A stretch of 30,254 nucleotides of DNA from CAVXAE01 sp044225565 (GTDB lineage: Bacteria; Pseudomonadota; Gammaproteobacteria; Steroidobacterales; Steroidobacteraceae), in the NCBI GenBank assembly GCA_044225565.1, contig JBGAIL010000041.1, positions 1 to 30,254 on the forward strand. The letters are read 5' to 3'. Shown in pieces: positions 16,609 through 23,685 of this stretch (positions are counted from its first letter, which is position 1; each line of letters begins with the position of its first letter). The notes beneath the pieces were generated by a model. That model was not told the DNA's origin. It saw only the letters and a list, made by a program, of their open reading frames with translations, and searched no databases. The position numbers and the translations under genes were made by a program.

Positions 16609-17269
16609 CGACCTGCAGCAGGTAGCCGAAGCCGCGCAGAGTCTGGATGCGGCACCCGGACTGCTCGATCTTGCGGCGCACGCGGTGTACGTAGAGCTCG
16701 ATCGCGTTCTCCGAGAGCTCCATCTCGAACCCGCCCACGGCATCCATCAGCTGGCGCTTGCTGATGACACGGCCGTGGCGGAGGAAGAGGCATTCCAGCA
16801 CGGCAAACTCGCGCACCGTGAGGTCGAGGGGCTTCTCCTGCAGATGGAAGCGCCGGTCTCCCATCGCCAGGCGCAACCCGCCGAGGGAGAGATCGGCGCC
16901 ATGGCCGGCGATGGAGCGCCGGGTCACGGAACGGATGCGGGCTTCGAGCTCGTCGAGCTCGAAGGGTTTCACGACGTAGTCGTCGGCGCCGAGATCCAGG
17001 CCCTGCACGCGGTCGGCCGTGTCGTCACGAGCGGTGAGAATGACGACCGGCGTCTGGTCCTTGCGCCGCCGCAGCTGTCGCAGCATTTCGGTGCCGTCGA
17101 TGTCGGGCAGGCCGAGGTCGAGGATGATGCAGTCGTACCGGGAGGTGGTGAGCGCGAGCAGCGCGGAATGGCCGTCGCCACTCAAGTCCACCTTGTGGCC
17201 GGAGCGGCCGAGCGCGCGCTGCAGGCTCGACGCGATGGCAACATCGTCTTCGACGACCAGTAGTCGCAT
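16595..17269 (-). CDS. OmpR-family response regulator (TctD/QseB-like)
   Basis: The 224-residue regulator pairs with the adjacent kinase. Its receiver domain (residues 1-115) has the acidic pocket VVEDD (D8, D9), phosphorylation site D51 in CIILDLGLPDIDG, T79 in VVILTARD and K101 in DDYVVKPF. The C-terminal winged helix (about 125-224) has FHLQEKPLDLTVREFAVLECLFLRHGRVISKRQLMDAV and a final VHRVRRKIEQSGCRIQTLRGFGYLL. I chose the start at 17269 (MRLLVVEDD) over a longer frame that adds eight residues. It is first in the two-gene operon. Target genes are not evident; the secreted phosphatase region lies convergent to the pair and is no obvious target. Confidence 0.95.
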   Translation of the reverse strand: MRLLVVEDDVAIASSLQRALGRSGHKVDLSGDGHSALLALTTSRYDCIILDLGLPDIDGTEMLRQLRRRKDQTPVVILTARDDTADRVQGLDLGADDYVVKPFELDELEARIRSVTRRSIAGHGADLSLGGLRLAMGDRRFHLQEKPLDLTVREFAVLECLFLRHGRVISKRQLMDAVGGFEMELSENAIELYVHRVRRKIEQSGCRIQTLRGFGYLLQVDEIH

Positions 17270-17357
17270 GACTGCCCTCGAGGGCCGGGCCATCCCCCAT
17301 CCGCGGCCGGCCCAGTCGCGGGTCGCGCGGCCGCCCGGCGCGGCTGCCTCGAACGTT

Positions 17358-19193
17358 CTATTCGACTGTGACGCTCTTCGCCAGATTGCGCGGCTGATCG
17401 ACGTCCGTCCCCTTGAGGATGGCGACGTGATAGGCGAGCAGCTGCAGCGGAATGGTGTAGACCACCGGAGCCTGCACGTAGGTGACGTGCTTCGGCATCT
17501 GGATGACGGTGACGCCGTCGCTCGGCATGATGCCCGACTCCGGATCGGCGAACACGATGAGCTCGCCGCCGCGCGCCCGCACTTCCTGCAGGTTCGCCTT
17601 CAGCTTCTCCAGCAGGTCGTTGTTCGGCGCCACGGTGATGACGGGCATCTCCGAGTCCACCAGCGCGAGCGGGCCGTGCTTGAGCTCGCCCGCCGGATAG
17701 GCTTCGGCGTGGATGTAGGAGATCTCCTTGAGCTTCAGCGCGCCCTCCATCGCGATGGGATGCAGCGCGCCGCGCCCCAGGAAGAGCGCGTGCCGCTTGT
17801 CCGCGAAGCGCTTCGCCAGCTGCTCGATGACCGGATCCAGCGCCAGCGTCTTGTCGATGAGCGAGGGCAGCTCGATGAGCCGGCCCACGAGGTTGTGCTC
17901 GCGCTCTGCGTCCGCTCCATGGTGCTTGGCGAGCGCCACCACCAGCATGCTGAGCGCGGCGAGCTGCGTGGTGAACGCTTTGGTGGAGGCCACGCCGATC
18001 TCCGGGCCGGCGCGCGTGAGCATCACCAGCTGGGACTCACGGACGATGGAGCTTTCCGGCACGTTGCAGATGCCGAGCGTCGAAAGATAGCCCGCCTGCT
18101 TCGCGAGCCGCAGCGCGGCCAGCGTGTCGGCGGTCTCGCCGGACTGGGAGATGACGACGAACAGCGAATCCGGCATCACCACTGGATTGCGGTAGCGGTA
18201 CTCGCTGGCGATCTCCACGTGGCAGGGCAGTTTGCAGATCTGCTCGATGAAATAGCGAGCGACGCTGCCGGCGTGGAAGCTGGTGCCGCAAGCGACGATG
18301 TGGACATGCCGCGTGCGCTTGAAGATTTCCGTGGCCGCAGGCCCGAACGCAGCTTCGAGCAGGCGGCCGTTCGCCACGCGCTCCTGCAACGTGTTCGCGA
18401 CGGCGCGCGGCTGCTCATGGATCTCCTTGAGCATGAAATGCTTGTACTGGCCCTTCTCCGCGGACTCCGCGGTGAGCTCGCTCTCGCGAATGGGGCGGTC
18501 GACCGAGGCGCCTTCGCGATCGAGGATGCGGATGGATCCACGCCGCACGTCCGCGACGTCACCTTCCTCCAGGAAGATGAAGCGGCGCGTGACGGGCAGC
18601 AGTGCGGCAACGTCCGAGGCGACGAAGCTTTCGTCGTTGCCGACGCCGATGACCACCGGGCAGCCTTCGCGCGCGAGGATGAGGCGCTCCGGATCGTGCT
18701 CGCTGACCACGGCCAGTGCGTAAGCACCTTCGAGTTCCGCGACCGTGGCGCGCACGGCCTTGAAGAGATCCTTCACCGTTTGCAGGTGATGGTGGATGCG
18801 GTGCGCGATGACTTCGGTGTCCGTCTCGGAGCTGAACACGTAGCCGGCGCGTTGCAGCTCGGCACGCAGCTCTTCGTGGTTCTCGATGATGCCGTTGTGG
18901 ACGATGGCAAGGCCATCGCGGGAGATGTGGGGGTGTGCGTTGCGCTCGCTCGGCACGCCGTGCGTGGCCCACCGGGTGTGGGCGATGCCGATCGGCCCGT
19001 GGACCGGGGCCTGGTCCAGGGCATCCTGCAGGGCCTTCACCTTGCCCTGGGTGCGCACGCGGGTGAGATGCCGGGTGCCGTTCAGGACGGCGAGACCTGC
19101 CGAATCGTAGCCCCGGTACTCCAGCCGGCGCAGGCCCTCCATGAGGACCGGAACGATATCGCGCTGGGCGACGGCCCCAACAATTCCGCACAT
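17358..19193 (-). CDS. glmS: Glutamine-fructose-6-phosphate aminotransferase (isomerizing)
   Basis: GlmS makes glucosamine-6-phosphate from fructose-6-phosphate and glutamine, the first committed step of amino-sugar synthesis. The 611-residue protein begins MCGIVGAV, giving the N-terminal nucleophile Cys after Met removal, with the glutaminase domain (YRGYDSAGLAVLNG, HTRWATHG, HNGIIENHEELR, SETDTEVIAH) to about residue 240. Two SIS isomerase domains follow (IVACGTSFHAGSVARYFIEQI, VVISQSGETADTLAALRLAKQAG, and FLGRGALHPIAMEGALKLKEISYIHAEAYPAGELKHGPLALVD). It ends PRNLAKSVTVE, the standard GlmS C-terminus. It stands alone and inverted with respect to glmU. Confidence 0.98.
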   Translation of the reverse strand: MCGIVGAVAQRDIVPVLMEGLRRLEYRGYDSAGLAVLNGTRHLTRVRTQGKVKALQDALDQAPVHGPIGIAHTRWATHGVPSERNAHPHISRDGLAIVHNGIIENHEELRAELQRAGYVFSSETDTEVIAHRIHHHLQTVKDLFKAVRATVAELEGAYALAVVSEHDPERLILAREGCPVVIGVGNDESFVASDVAALLPVTRRFIFLEEGDVADVRRGSIRILDREGASVDRPIRESELTAESAEKGQYKHFMLKEIHEQPRAVANTLQERVANGRLLEAAFGPAATEIFKRTRHVHIVACGTSFHAGSVARYFIEQICKLPCHVEIASEYRYRNPVVMPDSLFVVISQSGETADTLAALRLAKQAGYLSTLGICNVPESSIVRESQLVMLTRAGPEIGVASTKAFTTQLAALSMLVVALAKHHGADAEREHNLVGRLIELPSLIDKTLALDPVIEQLAKRFADKRHALFLGRGALHPIAMEGALKLKEISYIHAEAYPAGELKHGPLALVDSEMPVITVAPNNDLLEKLKANLQEVRARGGELIVFADPESGIMPSDGVTVIQMPKHVTYVQAPVVYTIPLQLLAYHVAILKGTDVDQPRNLAKSVTVE

Positions 19194-19343
19194 ATGTGAA
19201 ATTTCTCGGGTCTACGGGGCCGGGTAGTGTGCCAGAAGCCCGGGGTGGGTGGCGTGAAGGGGTACCGCTTCGCCCCAGCCGGGCACGGGGCTTGCGAGCC
19301 CCGGCCCCGGGAATACATCCATTACAACCCAAGGGGCTCGATC
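19194..19343. other. Divergent intergenic region between glmS and glsB-like gene
   Basis: This 150-bp region should carry the promoters for glmS (leftward) and the YeaQ-like gene (rightward). It contains a perfect 7-bp stem with a TGCG loop at 19286-19303 (CGGGGCT / AGCCCCG). I could not identify confident -35/-10 boxes. The glmS leader is far too short to hold the Firmicute glmS ribozyme, and no conserved ribozyme core is visible. Confidence 0.4.
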
Positions 19344-19613
19344 ATGAATCTCATCATCTGGTTGGTCGTAGGCGGTCTCATCGGCTGGATTGCCAGCATG
19401 ATCATGCGGACGGATGCCCAGCAGGGCGTCGTCCTCAACATCGTGGTAGGCATCGTCGGCGCCTTGCTCGGCGGCTGGCTCATCAGTCCGCTGCTCGGCC
19501 AGGGCACCATCAATTCGGGCGATTTCAGCCTGGGGGGGCTGCTCGTCTCGCTGCTCGGCGCCGTGCTGCTGCTCGCCATCGTGAACCTGTTCCGCCGCGG
19601 GCGCGCGCGCTAA
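19344..19613 (+). CDS. GlsB/YeaQ/YmgE family stress-associated membrane protein
   Basis: This is an 89-residue inner-membrane protein of the transglycosylase-associated (PF04226-type) family. It has three hydrophobic helices: LIIWLVVGGLIGWIASMIM, VVLNIVVGIVGALLGGWLI and FSLGGLLVSLLGAVLLLAIVNLF. The Gly-rich GGLIGWIAS and NIVVGIVGALLGG motifs are the family signature. It closes with a basic tail RRGRAR. I set the start at 19344 (MNLIIW) by family length and an upstream AAGGGGC. Homologues rise under stress, but the molecular role is unknown. Its stop overlaps the stop of the convergent GT8-like gene by 3-4 bp (CTAA). Confidence 0.9.
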   Translation: MNLIIWLVVGGLIGWIASMIMRTDAQQGVVLNIVVGIVGALLGGWLISPLLGQGTINSGDFSLGGLLVSLLGAVLLLAIVNLFRRGRAR

Positions 19614-20554
19614 GCGGGCGTCCCGGACGATTTGTGCCGGCGCGGCGGGACGGCCGCGCCGGCCGTGGGTGGGGATCCCGCCAGCCGGAAAGCATCTGGC
19701 CGCACGTGGCCCTGGGCGATTTCGCGCCGCAGCAGTGCCTCGCTCACGGCACCGCTCTCCAGGCATTCCCCCAGCAGTTGAAAAAAAAGCCCTTCCTGGG
19801 CCTGGTCGGGATGACGGCGGTAATAGCCCGTCGGGCTCGATCCGTCGACCAGTGAGCGAATGCGGCGAGCCATTCTCACGCGCGTGCTCGGCCGGGGGGT
19901 GCCCTGCGGGGTGAAGTCGGCCGGCAGGCCGGTCTTCCATGGCTGAGTGCGCCGGCGCCTGTTGTGAAGGAAGCGCGTGTCGGGGCCGAGATGATCGATG
20001 TCGTTCCATGTGGGGTCCAGGCTGGCAACGACTCCATCGGGCTCGTCGACGAGGCGCATCCAGTCCCGGTAATCGAGCTTCCCGTCGAAGATGCGCGCAA
20101 GGTCGCGCTGCAGGTCCCAGTGCCCGAGGCCCGCGCAGTCGAGCAGCATCACGCTGGACGCCCAATGCAGCGGATGATGGCCGCCGGTGGACGTGCGACG
20201 CGCGAGGATGGCCGCGCCGCACATGTCCGCCTCCAGCAGCTCGTTCGCGTCGGCGAGCGCGAAGACCGCCGGGCCGATGACCAGGGCGCGGCCCTGGTAG
20301 TCCATCAGCTGCGGCACGCTGAAGCGCAGCGGCGCGAAGGATTGCGGGTCGTCGTTCCGCCAGATTGCGTTCTGGCCCTGGCGTAGATAACGCCGGCCCT
20401 CGCGCTCGACGAGGAGTCGACAGTCCTCGGCCAGGATCAGCTCGACGTCGAACCGCTCCGGGCAGCGGCTGTTGCGCTTCAGTGCATGGCTCGCGACCAG
20501 AGCGGCGAGCAGCTGGCGGGCGTTGGCGTGGATGAAGACGGTGCGGTCGCGCAT
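19610..20554 (-). CDS. GT8-like glycosyltransferase homologue lacking the DxD motif
   Basis: The 314-residue product resembles a little-studied group of family-8-type glycosyltransferases. Recognisable parts are TVFIHANARQLLAALVASHAL, then FAPLRFSVPQLMDYQGRALVIGPAVFALADANELLEADMCGAAILAR, WASSVMLLDCAGLGHW, and WNDIDHLGPDTRFLHNRRRRTQPWKTGLPADFTP, which I recall as typical of the group. At the position where relatives have a DPD (DxD) metal/nucleotide site this protein has GPA (residues 94-96), so catalysis is doubtful. The start at 20554 (MRDRTVFIH) is preferred to one 11 codons upstream. It is divergent from ppk2, with 53 bp between starts, and convergent with the YeaQ-like gene. Confidence 0.7.
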   Translation of the reverse strand: MRDRTVFIHANARQLLAALVASHALKRNSRCPERFDVELILAEDCRLLVEREGRRYLRQGQNAIWRNDDPQSFAPLRFSVPQLMDYQGRALVIGPAVFALADANELLEADMCGAAILARRTSTGGHHPLHWASSVMLLDCAGLGHWDLQRDLARIFDGKLDYRDWMRLVDEPDGVVASLDPTWNDIDHLGPDTRFLHNRRRRTQPWKTGLPADFTPQGTPRPSTRVRMARRIRSLVDGSSPTGYYRRHPDQAQEGLFFQLLGECLESGAVSEALLRREIAQGHVRPDAFRLAGSPPTAGAAVPPRRHKSSGTPA

Positions 20555-20607
20555 GGCGCGTATGATCCGGACCGACCCCTTCGGCAACCCTTCGCGAGGC
20601 TTACGAA

Positions 20608-21420
20608 ATGCTTACAGACCTTACGGACGCGCTGAAGGTGAAACCGGGGACGCATCCCCGACTGGGCGACTCACGGGCCGACGAGGTGCACGGCTGGGAG
20701 AAGGACGCCGCCGAGGCGGCGCTGAAGAAGAATCGCGAGCGGCTCGAGGAGCTGCAATACAAGATGTACGCCGACGGTCGGCACGCGGTGCTCGTGGTGC
20801 TGCAGGGCATCGATGGCGCGGGCAAGGACGGCACGCTGCGTCACGTGATCTCGGCTTTCAATCCGCAGGGCTGCACGGTCGCCTCGTTCAAGGCACCGAG
20901 CCCGGAGGAGCTGAAGCACGATTTCCTGTGGCGCATCCACGCTAACGTGCCGCGAAGGGGCGAGGTGGGCGTATTCAACCGCTCGCATTATGAGGACGTG
21001 CTGGTCGTACGCGTCGACGGGCTCGTGCCGCGCGAGGTGTGGGAAGCGCGCTATGAGCAGATCAACCAGTTCGAGCGGATGCTGAGCGAGAGCGGCGTGC
21101 GCATCGTCAAGTTCTTCCTGCACATCGACAAGGACGAGCAGCGCGAGCGCTTCCAGGCGCGCCTCGATGATCCCGAGAAACAGTGGAAGTTCGATCCGGC
21201 GGATCTCGCGAAGCGCGGGAAATGGGACGACTACACCGAGGCCTTCGAGGCGGCGCTGCATCGCTGCAGCACCGCGCACGCGCCGTGGTATCTCATCCCT
21301 TCCAACCGCAAGTGGTTCCGCAACCTCGCGGTGTCGCAGATCCTGGCGCAGGAGCTCGAGAAGCTGCCGCTGCGCTTTCCCAAGCCCGGCTACGACCCGA
21401 AAAAGATGCGGATCGGCTGA
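20608..21420 (+). CDS. ppk2: PPK2-family polyphosphate:nucleotide phosphotransferase
   Basis: This is a cytoplasmic enzyme that phosphorylates nucleotides with polyphosphate (or the reverse), 270 residues, a normal length for the one-domain type. Walker A is LQGIDGAGKDGTLRHV (about 65-80). The rest of the core is NPQGCTVASFKAPSPEELKHDFLWRIHANVPRRGEVGVFNRSHYEDVLVVRV, with FNRSHYED as the family signature, and the lid region with HIDKDEQRERFQARLDDPEKQWKF. The KRGKWDDYTEAFEAAL stretch and W-Y-L-I-P-S-NRKWFRN end are typical. The sequence resembles the TIGR03709-like group (class III-like), but the class, and hence AMP or ADP preference, should be taken as tentative. No ppk1 or ppx is nearby. Confidence 0.93.
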   Translation: MLTDLTDALKVKPGTHPRLGDSRADEVHGWEKDAAEAALKKNRERLEELQYKMYADGRHAVLVVLQGIDGAGKDGTLRHVISAFNPQGCTVASFKAPSPEELKHDFLWRIHANVPRRGEVGVFNRSHYEDVLVVRVDGLVPREVWEARYEQINQFERMLSESGVRIVKFFLHIDKDEQRERFQARLDDPEKQWKFDPADLAKRGKWDDYTEAFEAALHRCSTAHAPWYLIPSNRKWFRNLAVSQILAQELEKLPLRFPKPGYDPKKMRIG

Positions 21421-21477
21421 TCACGCCGCCGTTGAGCCGATGCCCGGCCGGATCGGAAGCGGGGCTGCGCGGCTGGC

Positions 21478-21939
21478 TCACCGCACGCCGGCGCATTCCA
21501 TGATCGAGCCGCGGTGCTTGATGGTTTTCATGCCCACCGTGGTCACGAGCTGCTGCACGCCAGGCAGGCGAGAGATGTCCTTGCGTAGCAGCTCGTCCAG
21601 CGCGGTGATCCCGGATACCAGGACGTGAAGCATGTAGTCCGCCTGCCCTGCAGTGGTATAGCACTCCAGCACCGACTTGTGTCTCAGCACGGCGCTCTCG
21701 AAATCCGCGTGCCGGGTGGCAGTGATGGTGACTTGCACGAATGCGTGCAGCTCCAGGCCCACCCGAACGGGGTCGATTTCCGCGCGGTAGCCGGTGATCA
21801 CCTTCTGCCGCTCGAGCTCGCGCACGCGCGCCCAGCTGGGCGTTTTCGAAAGGCCCACTTCCTCGGCCAGGGCATTGAAGGAGATGCGCGCATCGCCCTC
21901 GAGCGTCTTGAGGAGGGTCAGGTCGATGGGATCCAGCAT
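21478..21939 (-). CDS. Lrp/AsnC-family regulator, probable kynureninase regulator
   Basis: This 153-residue regulator has an N-terminal winged HTH (MLDPIDLTLLKTLEGDARISFNALAEEVGLSKTPSWARVRELERQKVITGYRAEIDPVRVG) and a C-terminal RAM ligand-binding domain (FVQVTITATRHADFESAVLRHKSVLECYTTAGQADYMLHVLVSGITALDELL...TTVGMKTIKHRG). It is divergently arranged to kynU with 151 bp between starts. In Pseudomonas an Lrp-type protein, KynR, controls kynurenine genes in a like setting, so regulation of kynU by kynurenine is a reasonable inference. No good ribosome-binding site is seen, because the sequence just upstream of the ATG is occupied by a pseudo-palindrome reported separately. Confidence 0.92.
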   Translation of the reverse strand: MLDPIDLTLLKTLEGDARISFNALAEEVGLSKTPSWARVRELERQKVITGYRAEIDPVRVGLELHAFVQVTITATRHADFESAVLRHKSVLECYTTAGQADYMLHVLVSGITALDELLRKDISRLPGVQQLVTTVGMKTIKHRGSIMECAGVR

Positions 21940-21940
21940 G

Positions 21941-21951
21941 GGACATTGTTC
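21941..21951. promoter_or_regulatory. Pseudo-palindrome copy 1 in the lrp-kynU control region
   Basis: GGACATTGTTC is symmetric about its central base except for one base pair. It lies 2-12 bases upstream of the lrp-family start codon. A copy differing only at the central base is found at 22014-22024, 73 bp away. Probable Lrp-type binding site; the assignment is inferred from repetition and position. Confidence 0.5.
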
Positions 21952-22013
21952 TGTTAGAAGGGCCTTTCATAGAACTACCGTTTTTCCGGCCCCGGCGCAA
22001 GTGGGCCAATCAC

Positions 22014-22024
22014 GGACAATGTTC
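22014..22024. promoter_or_regulatory. Pseudo-palindrome copy 2 in the lrp-kynU control region
   Basis: GGACAATGTTC, the second copy, lies 67 bp upstream of the kynU start and close to where a kynU -35 region would be if GACACT (22039-22044) is the -10. The 73-bp spacing from copy 1 is close to seven helical turns, so both sites would face the same side of the DNA. Confidence 0.5.
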
Positions 22025-22090
22025 CGGCCGGTCTTGGGGACACTAGCCGCCTGGAGCGCCTCGCGGGCGGGGTACGGAAGGGCAGAGAGC

Positions 22091-23374
22091 ATGCAGGCGG
22101 CAACGGCAGAGCACGTATCGGCTACGCACGGATCAGGCCCCGTCACACTCGAGACGATACGTCGCTGGGACCGTGAAGACCCGTTGCGCGCCTTCCGCAG
22201 CCGGTTCGAGCTGCCCCCGGGCGTCGTCTATCTCGACGGCAACTCCCTCGGCGCGCTGTCCGTCGATGCACGCCGGCGAATCGCAGACGTCGTCGAGCGC
22301 GAATGGGGCCGCGATCTCATCCGAAGCTGGAACGGCAACGACTGGATCGATGCGCCGCTGCGCGTCGGCGCCAAGGTCGCGAAGCTCATCGGCGCGCGCG
22401 AGGACGAGGTGATCGTTTCCGACTCCACTTCCGTCAATCTCTTCAAGCTCGCCTTCGCGGCACTCGCCGCGCAGCCTGAAAGAAAGGTGCTGTTGTCCGA
22501 GCCCGGCAATTTCCCGACGGATCTCTACGTGCTGCAGGGCGCCATCCGCAGCGCAGGCCGCGATCTCGAGCTGCGCCTCGAGCCAACCGAGCGCCTCCTC
22601 GAAGCGATCGACGAAAACACTGCGCTGGTGGTGCTCACTCACGTCCATTACAAGACGGCGGCGATGCATGACATGCGCGCCATCACCGCGTGCGCCCACG
22701 AACACGGTGCGCTGGTGCTCTGGGACCTGAGCCACAGCGTCGGCGCGGTGGAAGTGGATCTCAACGCCTGTGGAGCCGACATGGCCGTGGGCTGCGGGTA
22801 CAAATACCTCAATGGCGGCCCGGGCGCCCCGGCCTTTGCCTTCCTCGCCGCACGCCACCACGAGAGGTTCGTCTCGCCGCTGTCCGGGTGGATGGGGCAT
22901 CAGGCGCCGTTCGAATTCGACGACGGCTATGCGCCCGCGCCCGGCATCCGCCGCTTCCTCTGTGGTACGCCCCCGATCCTGGGGCTGCTGGCCCTGGAGC
23001 AGGGCGTGGATCTCGTGCTCGAGTGCGGCATGCCGCGCCTGGTGGAGAAGTCGCGGCGCCTCTGCGAGCTCTTCATCGAGCTCACGCGCCACAAATGCCC
23101 GCATTCGAAGCTGCTCCTCGTGAGCCCTTCGATTCCGGAACGGCGCGGCAGCCACGTCTCGCTCGCCCATCCGGGCGGCTACGCCATCATGCAGGCGCTC
23201 ATCGAGCGCGGCGTCATCGGCGATTTCCGCAGCCCCGACATCCTCCGTTTCGGCTTCACGCCGCTCTACGTGCGTTATGAGGACGTATGGCTTGCGGCCG
23301 AGGCGCTCGCCGAGGTATTAGGCAGCGAGTGCTGGAGCGACCCGCGATACTCGCGGCGCGCGGCAGTCACCTGA
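22091..23374 (+). CDS. kynU: Kynureninase (PLP-dependent)
   Basis: Kynureninase cleaves kynurenine to anthranilate and alanine (or 3-hydroxykynurenine to 3-hydroxyanthranilate). From the start at 22091 it has 427 residues, typical of the family. Signature stretches are VVYLDGNSLGALS (46-58), WGRDLIRSWNGNDWIDAPLRVGAKVAKLIGA, VSDSTSVNLFKLAFAA, FPTDLYVLQG, WDLSHSVGAVEVDLNACGADMAVGCGYKYLNGGPGAPAF with the PLP lysine K238 and D212, and LSGWMGHQAPFEFDDGYAPAPGIRRFLCGTPPILGL. The C-terminal DILRFGFTPLYVRYEDVW is also standard. The open frame upstream covers the control region and the lrp gene, so it is not coding. Upstream of the ATG is an AAGGGCAGAGAG ribosome-binding site. No tryptophan dioxygenase or kynurenine monooxygenase gene is in the window. 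Confidence 0.97.
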   Translation: MQAATAEHVSATHGSGPVTLETIRRWDREDPLRAFRSRFELPPGVVYLDGNSLGALSVDARRRIADVVEREWGRDLIRSWNGNDWIDAPLRVGAKVAKLIGAREDEVIVSDSTSVNLFKLAFAALAAQPERKVLLSEPGNFPTDLYVLQGAIRSAGRDLELRLEPTERLLEAIDENTALVVLTHVHYKTAAMHDMRAITACAHEHGALVLWDLSHSVGAVEVDLNACGADMAVGCGYKYLNGGPGAPAFAFLAARHHERFVSPLSGWMGHQAPFEFDDGYAPAPGIRRFLCGTPPILGLLALEQGVDLVLECGMPRLVEKSRRLCELFIELTRHKCPHSKLLLVSPSIPERRGSHVSLAHPGGYAIMQALIERGVIGDFRSPDILRFGFTPLYVRYEDVWLAAEALAEVLGSECWSDPRYSRRAAVT

Positions 23375-23396
23375 AGCCAGGTAGCGGGAGTTCAAC

Positions 23397-23669
23397 ATGG
23401 TGATGGCGGTAGTGCTCATCAACGTCGACACGGGCGAGACCAGCCGCGTGGCGGAAGAGCTTTCCAATGTGCCCGGCATCTCCGAGGTGTATTCCGTGGC
23501 CGGCAACTACGACCTGGTCGCAGTGCTGCGGGTAAAGGACAACGAGTCGCTGGCGGCGCTCGTCACCGACCGGCTGCGCAAGGTCTCGGGCATCACCCGC
23601 ACGGAAACGCTCATCGCGTTCCGTGCCTACTCCAGGCACGATCTCGACAGTTTGTTCAGCCTGGACTGA
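23397..23669 (+). CDS. Stand-alone Lrp/AsnC ligand-binding (RAM) domain protein
   Basis: This 90-residue protein consists only of the RAM domain of Lrp-type regulators: AVVLINVDTGETSRVAEELSNVPGISEVYSVAGNYDLVAVLRVKDNESLAALVTDRLRKVSGITRTETLIAFRAYSRHD. No DNA-binding domain is present. Such stand-alone RAM (SARD-like) proteins form oligomers that bind amino acids, and some may combine with full-length Lrp proteins. It lies 22 bp downstream of kynU with a GCGGGAG ribosome-binding site, so co-transcription is likely. It could sense a product or substrate of kynureninase, or be a general small amino acid binder; that is inference. Confidence 0.9.
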   Translation: MVMAVVLINVDTGETSRVAEELSNVPGISEVYSVAGNYDLVAVLRVKDNESLAALVTDRLRKVSGITRTETLIAFRAYSRHDLDSLFSLD

Positions 23670-23685
23670 GTCGTCGGGCGCCCTC

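Noticed and set aside
17019..19199. Very long plus-strand frame (726 codons) opposite glmS
   Set aside because: It is an antisense shadow of glmS and the response regulator. GC-rich codon use keeps the opposite frame open; the translation is rich in His/Arg/Asp and has no recognisable domain or ribosome-binding site.
19194..19343. Possible glmS ribozyme or sRNA target structure in the glmS leader
   Set aside because: The visible stem at 19286-19303 is some 90 bp from glmS and does not resemble the ribozyme core, which is known from Firmicutes and needs a larger conserved element.
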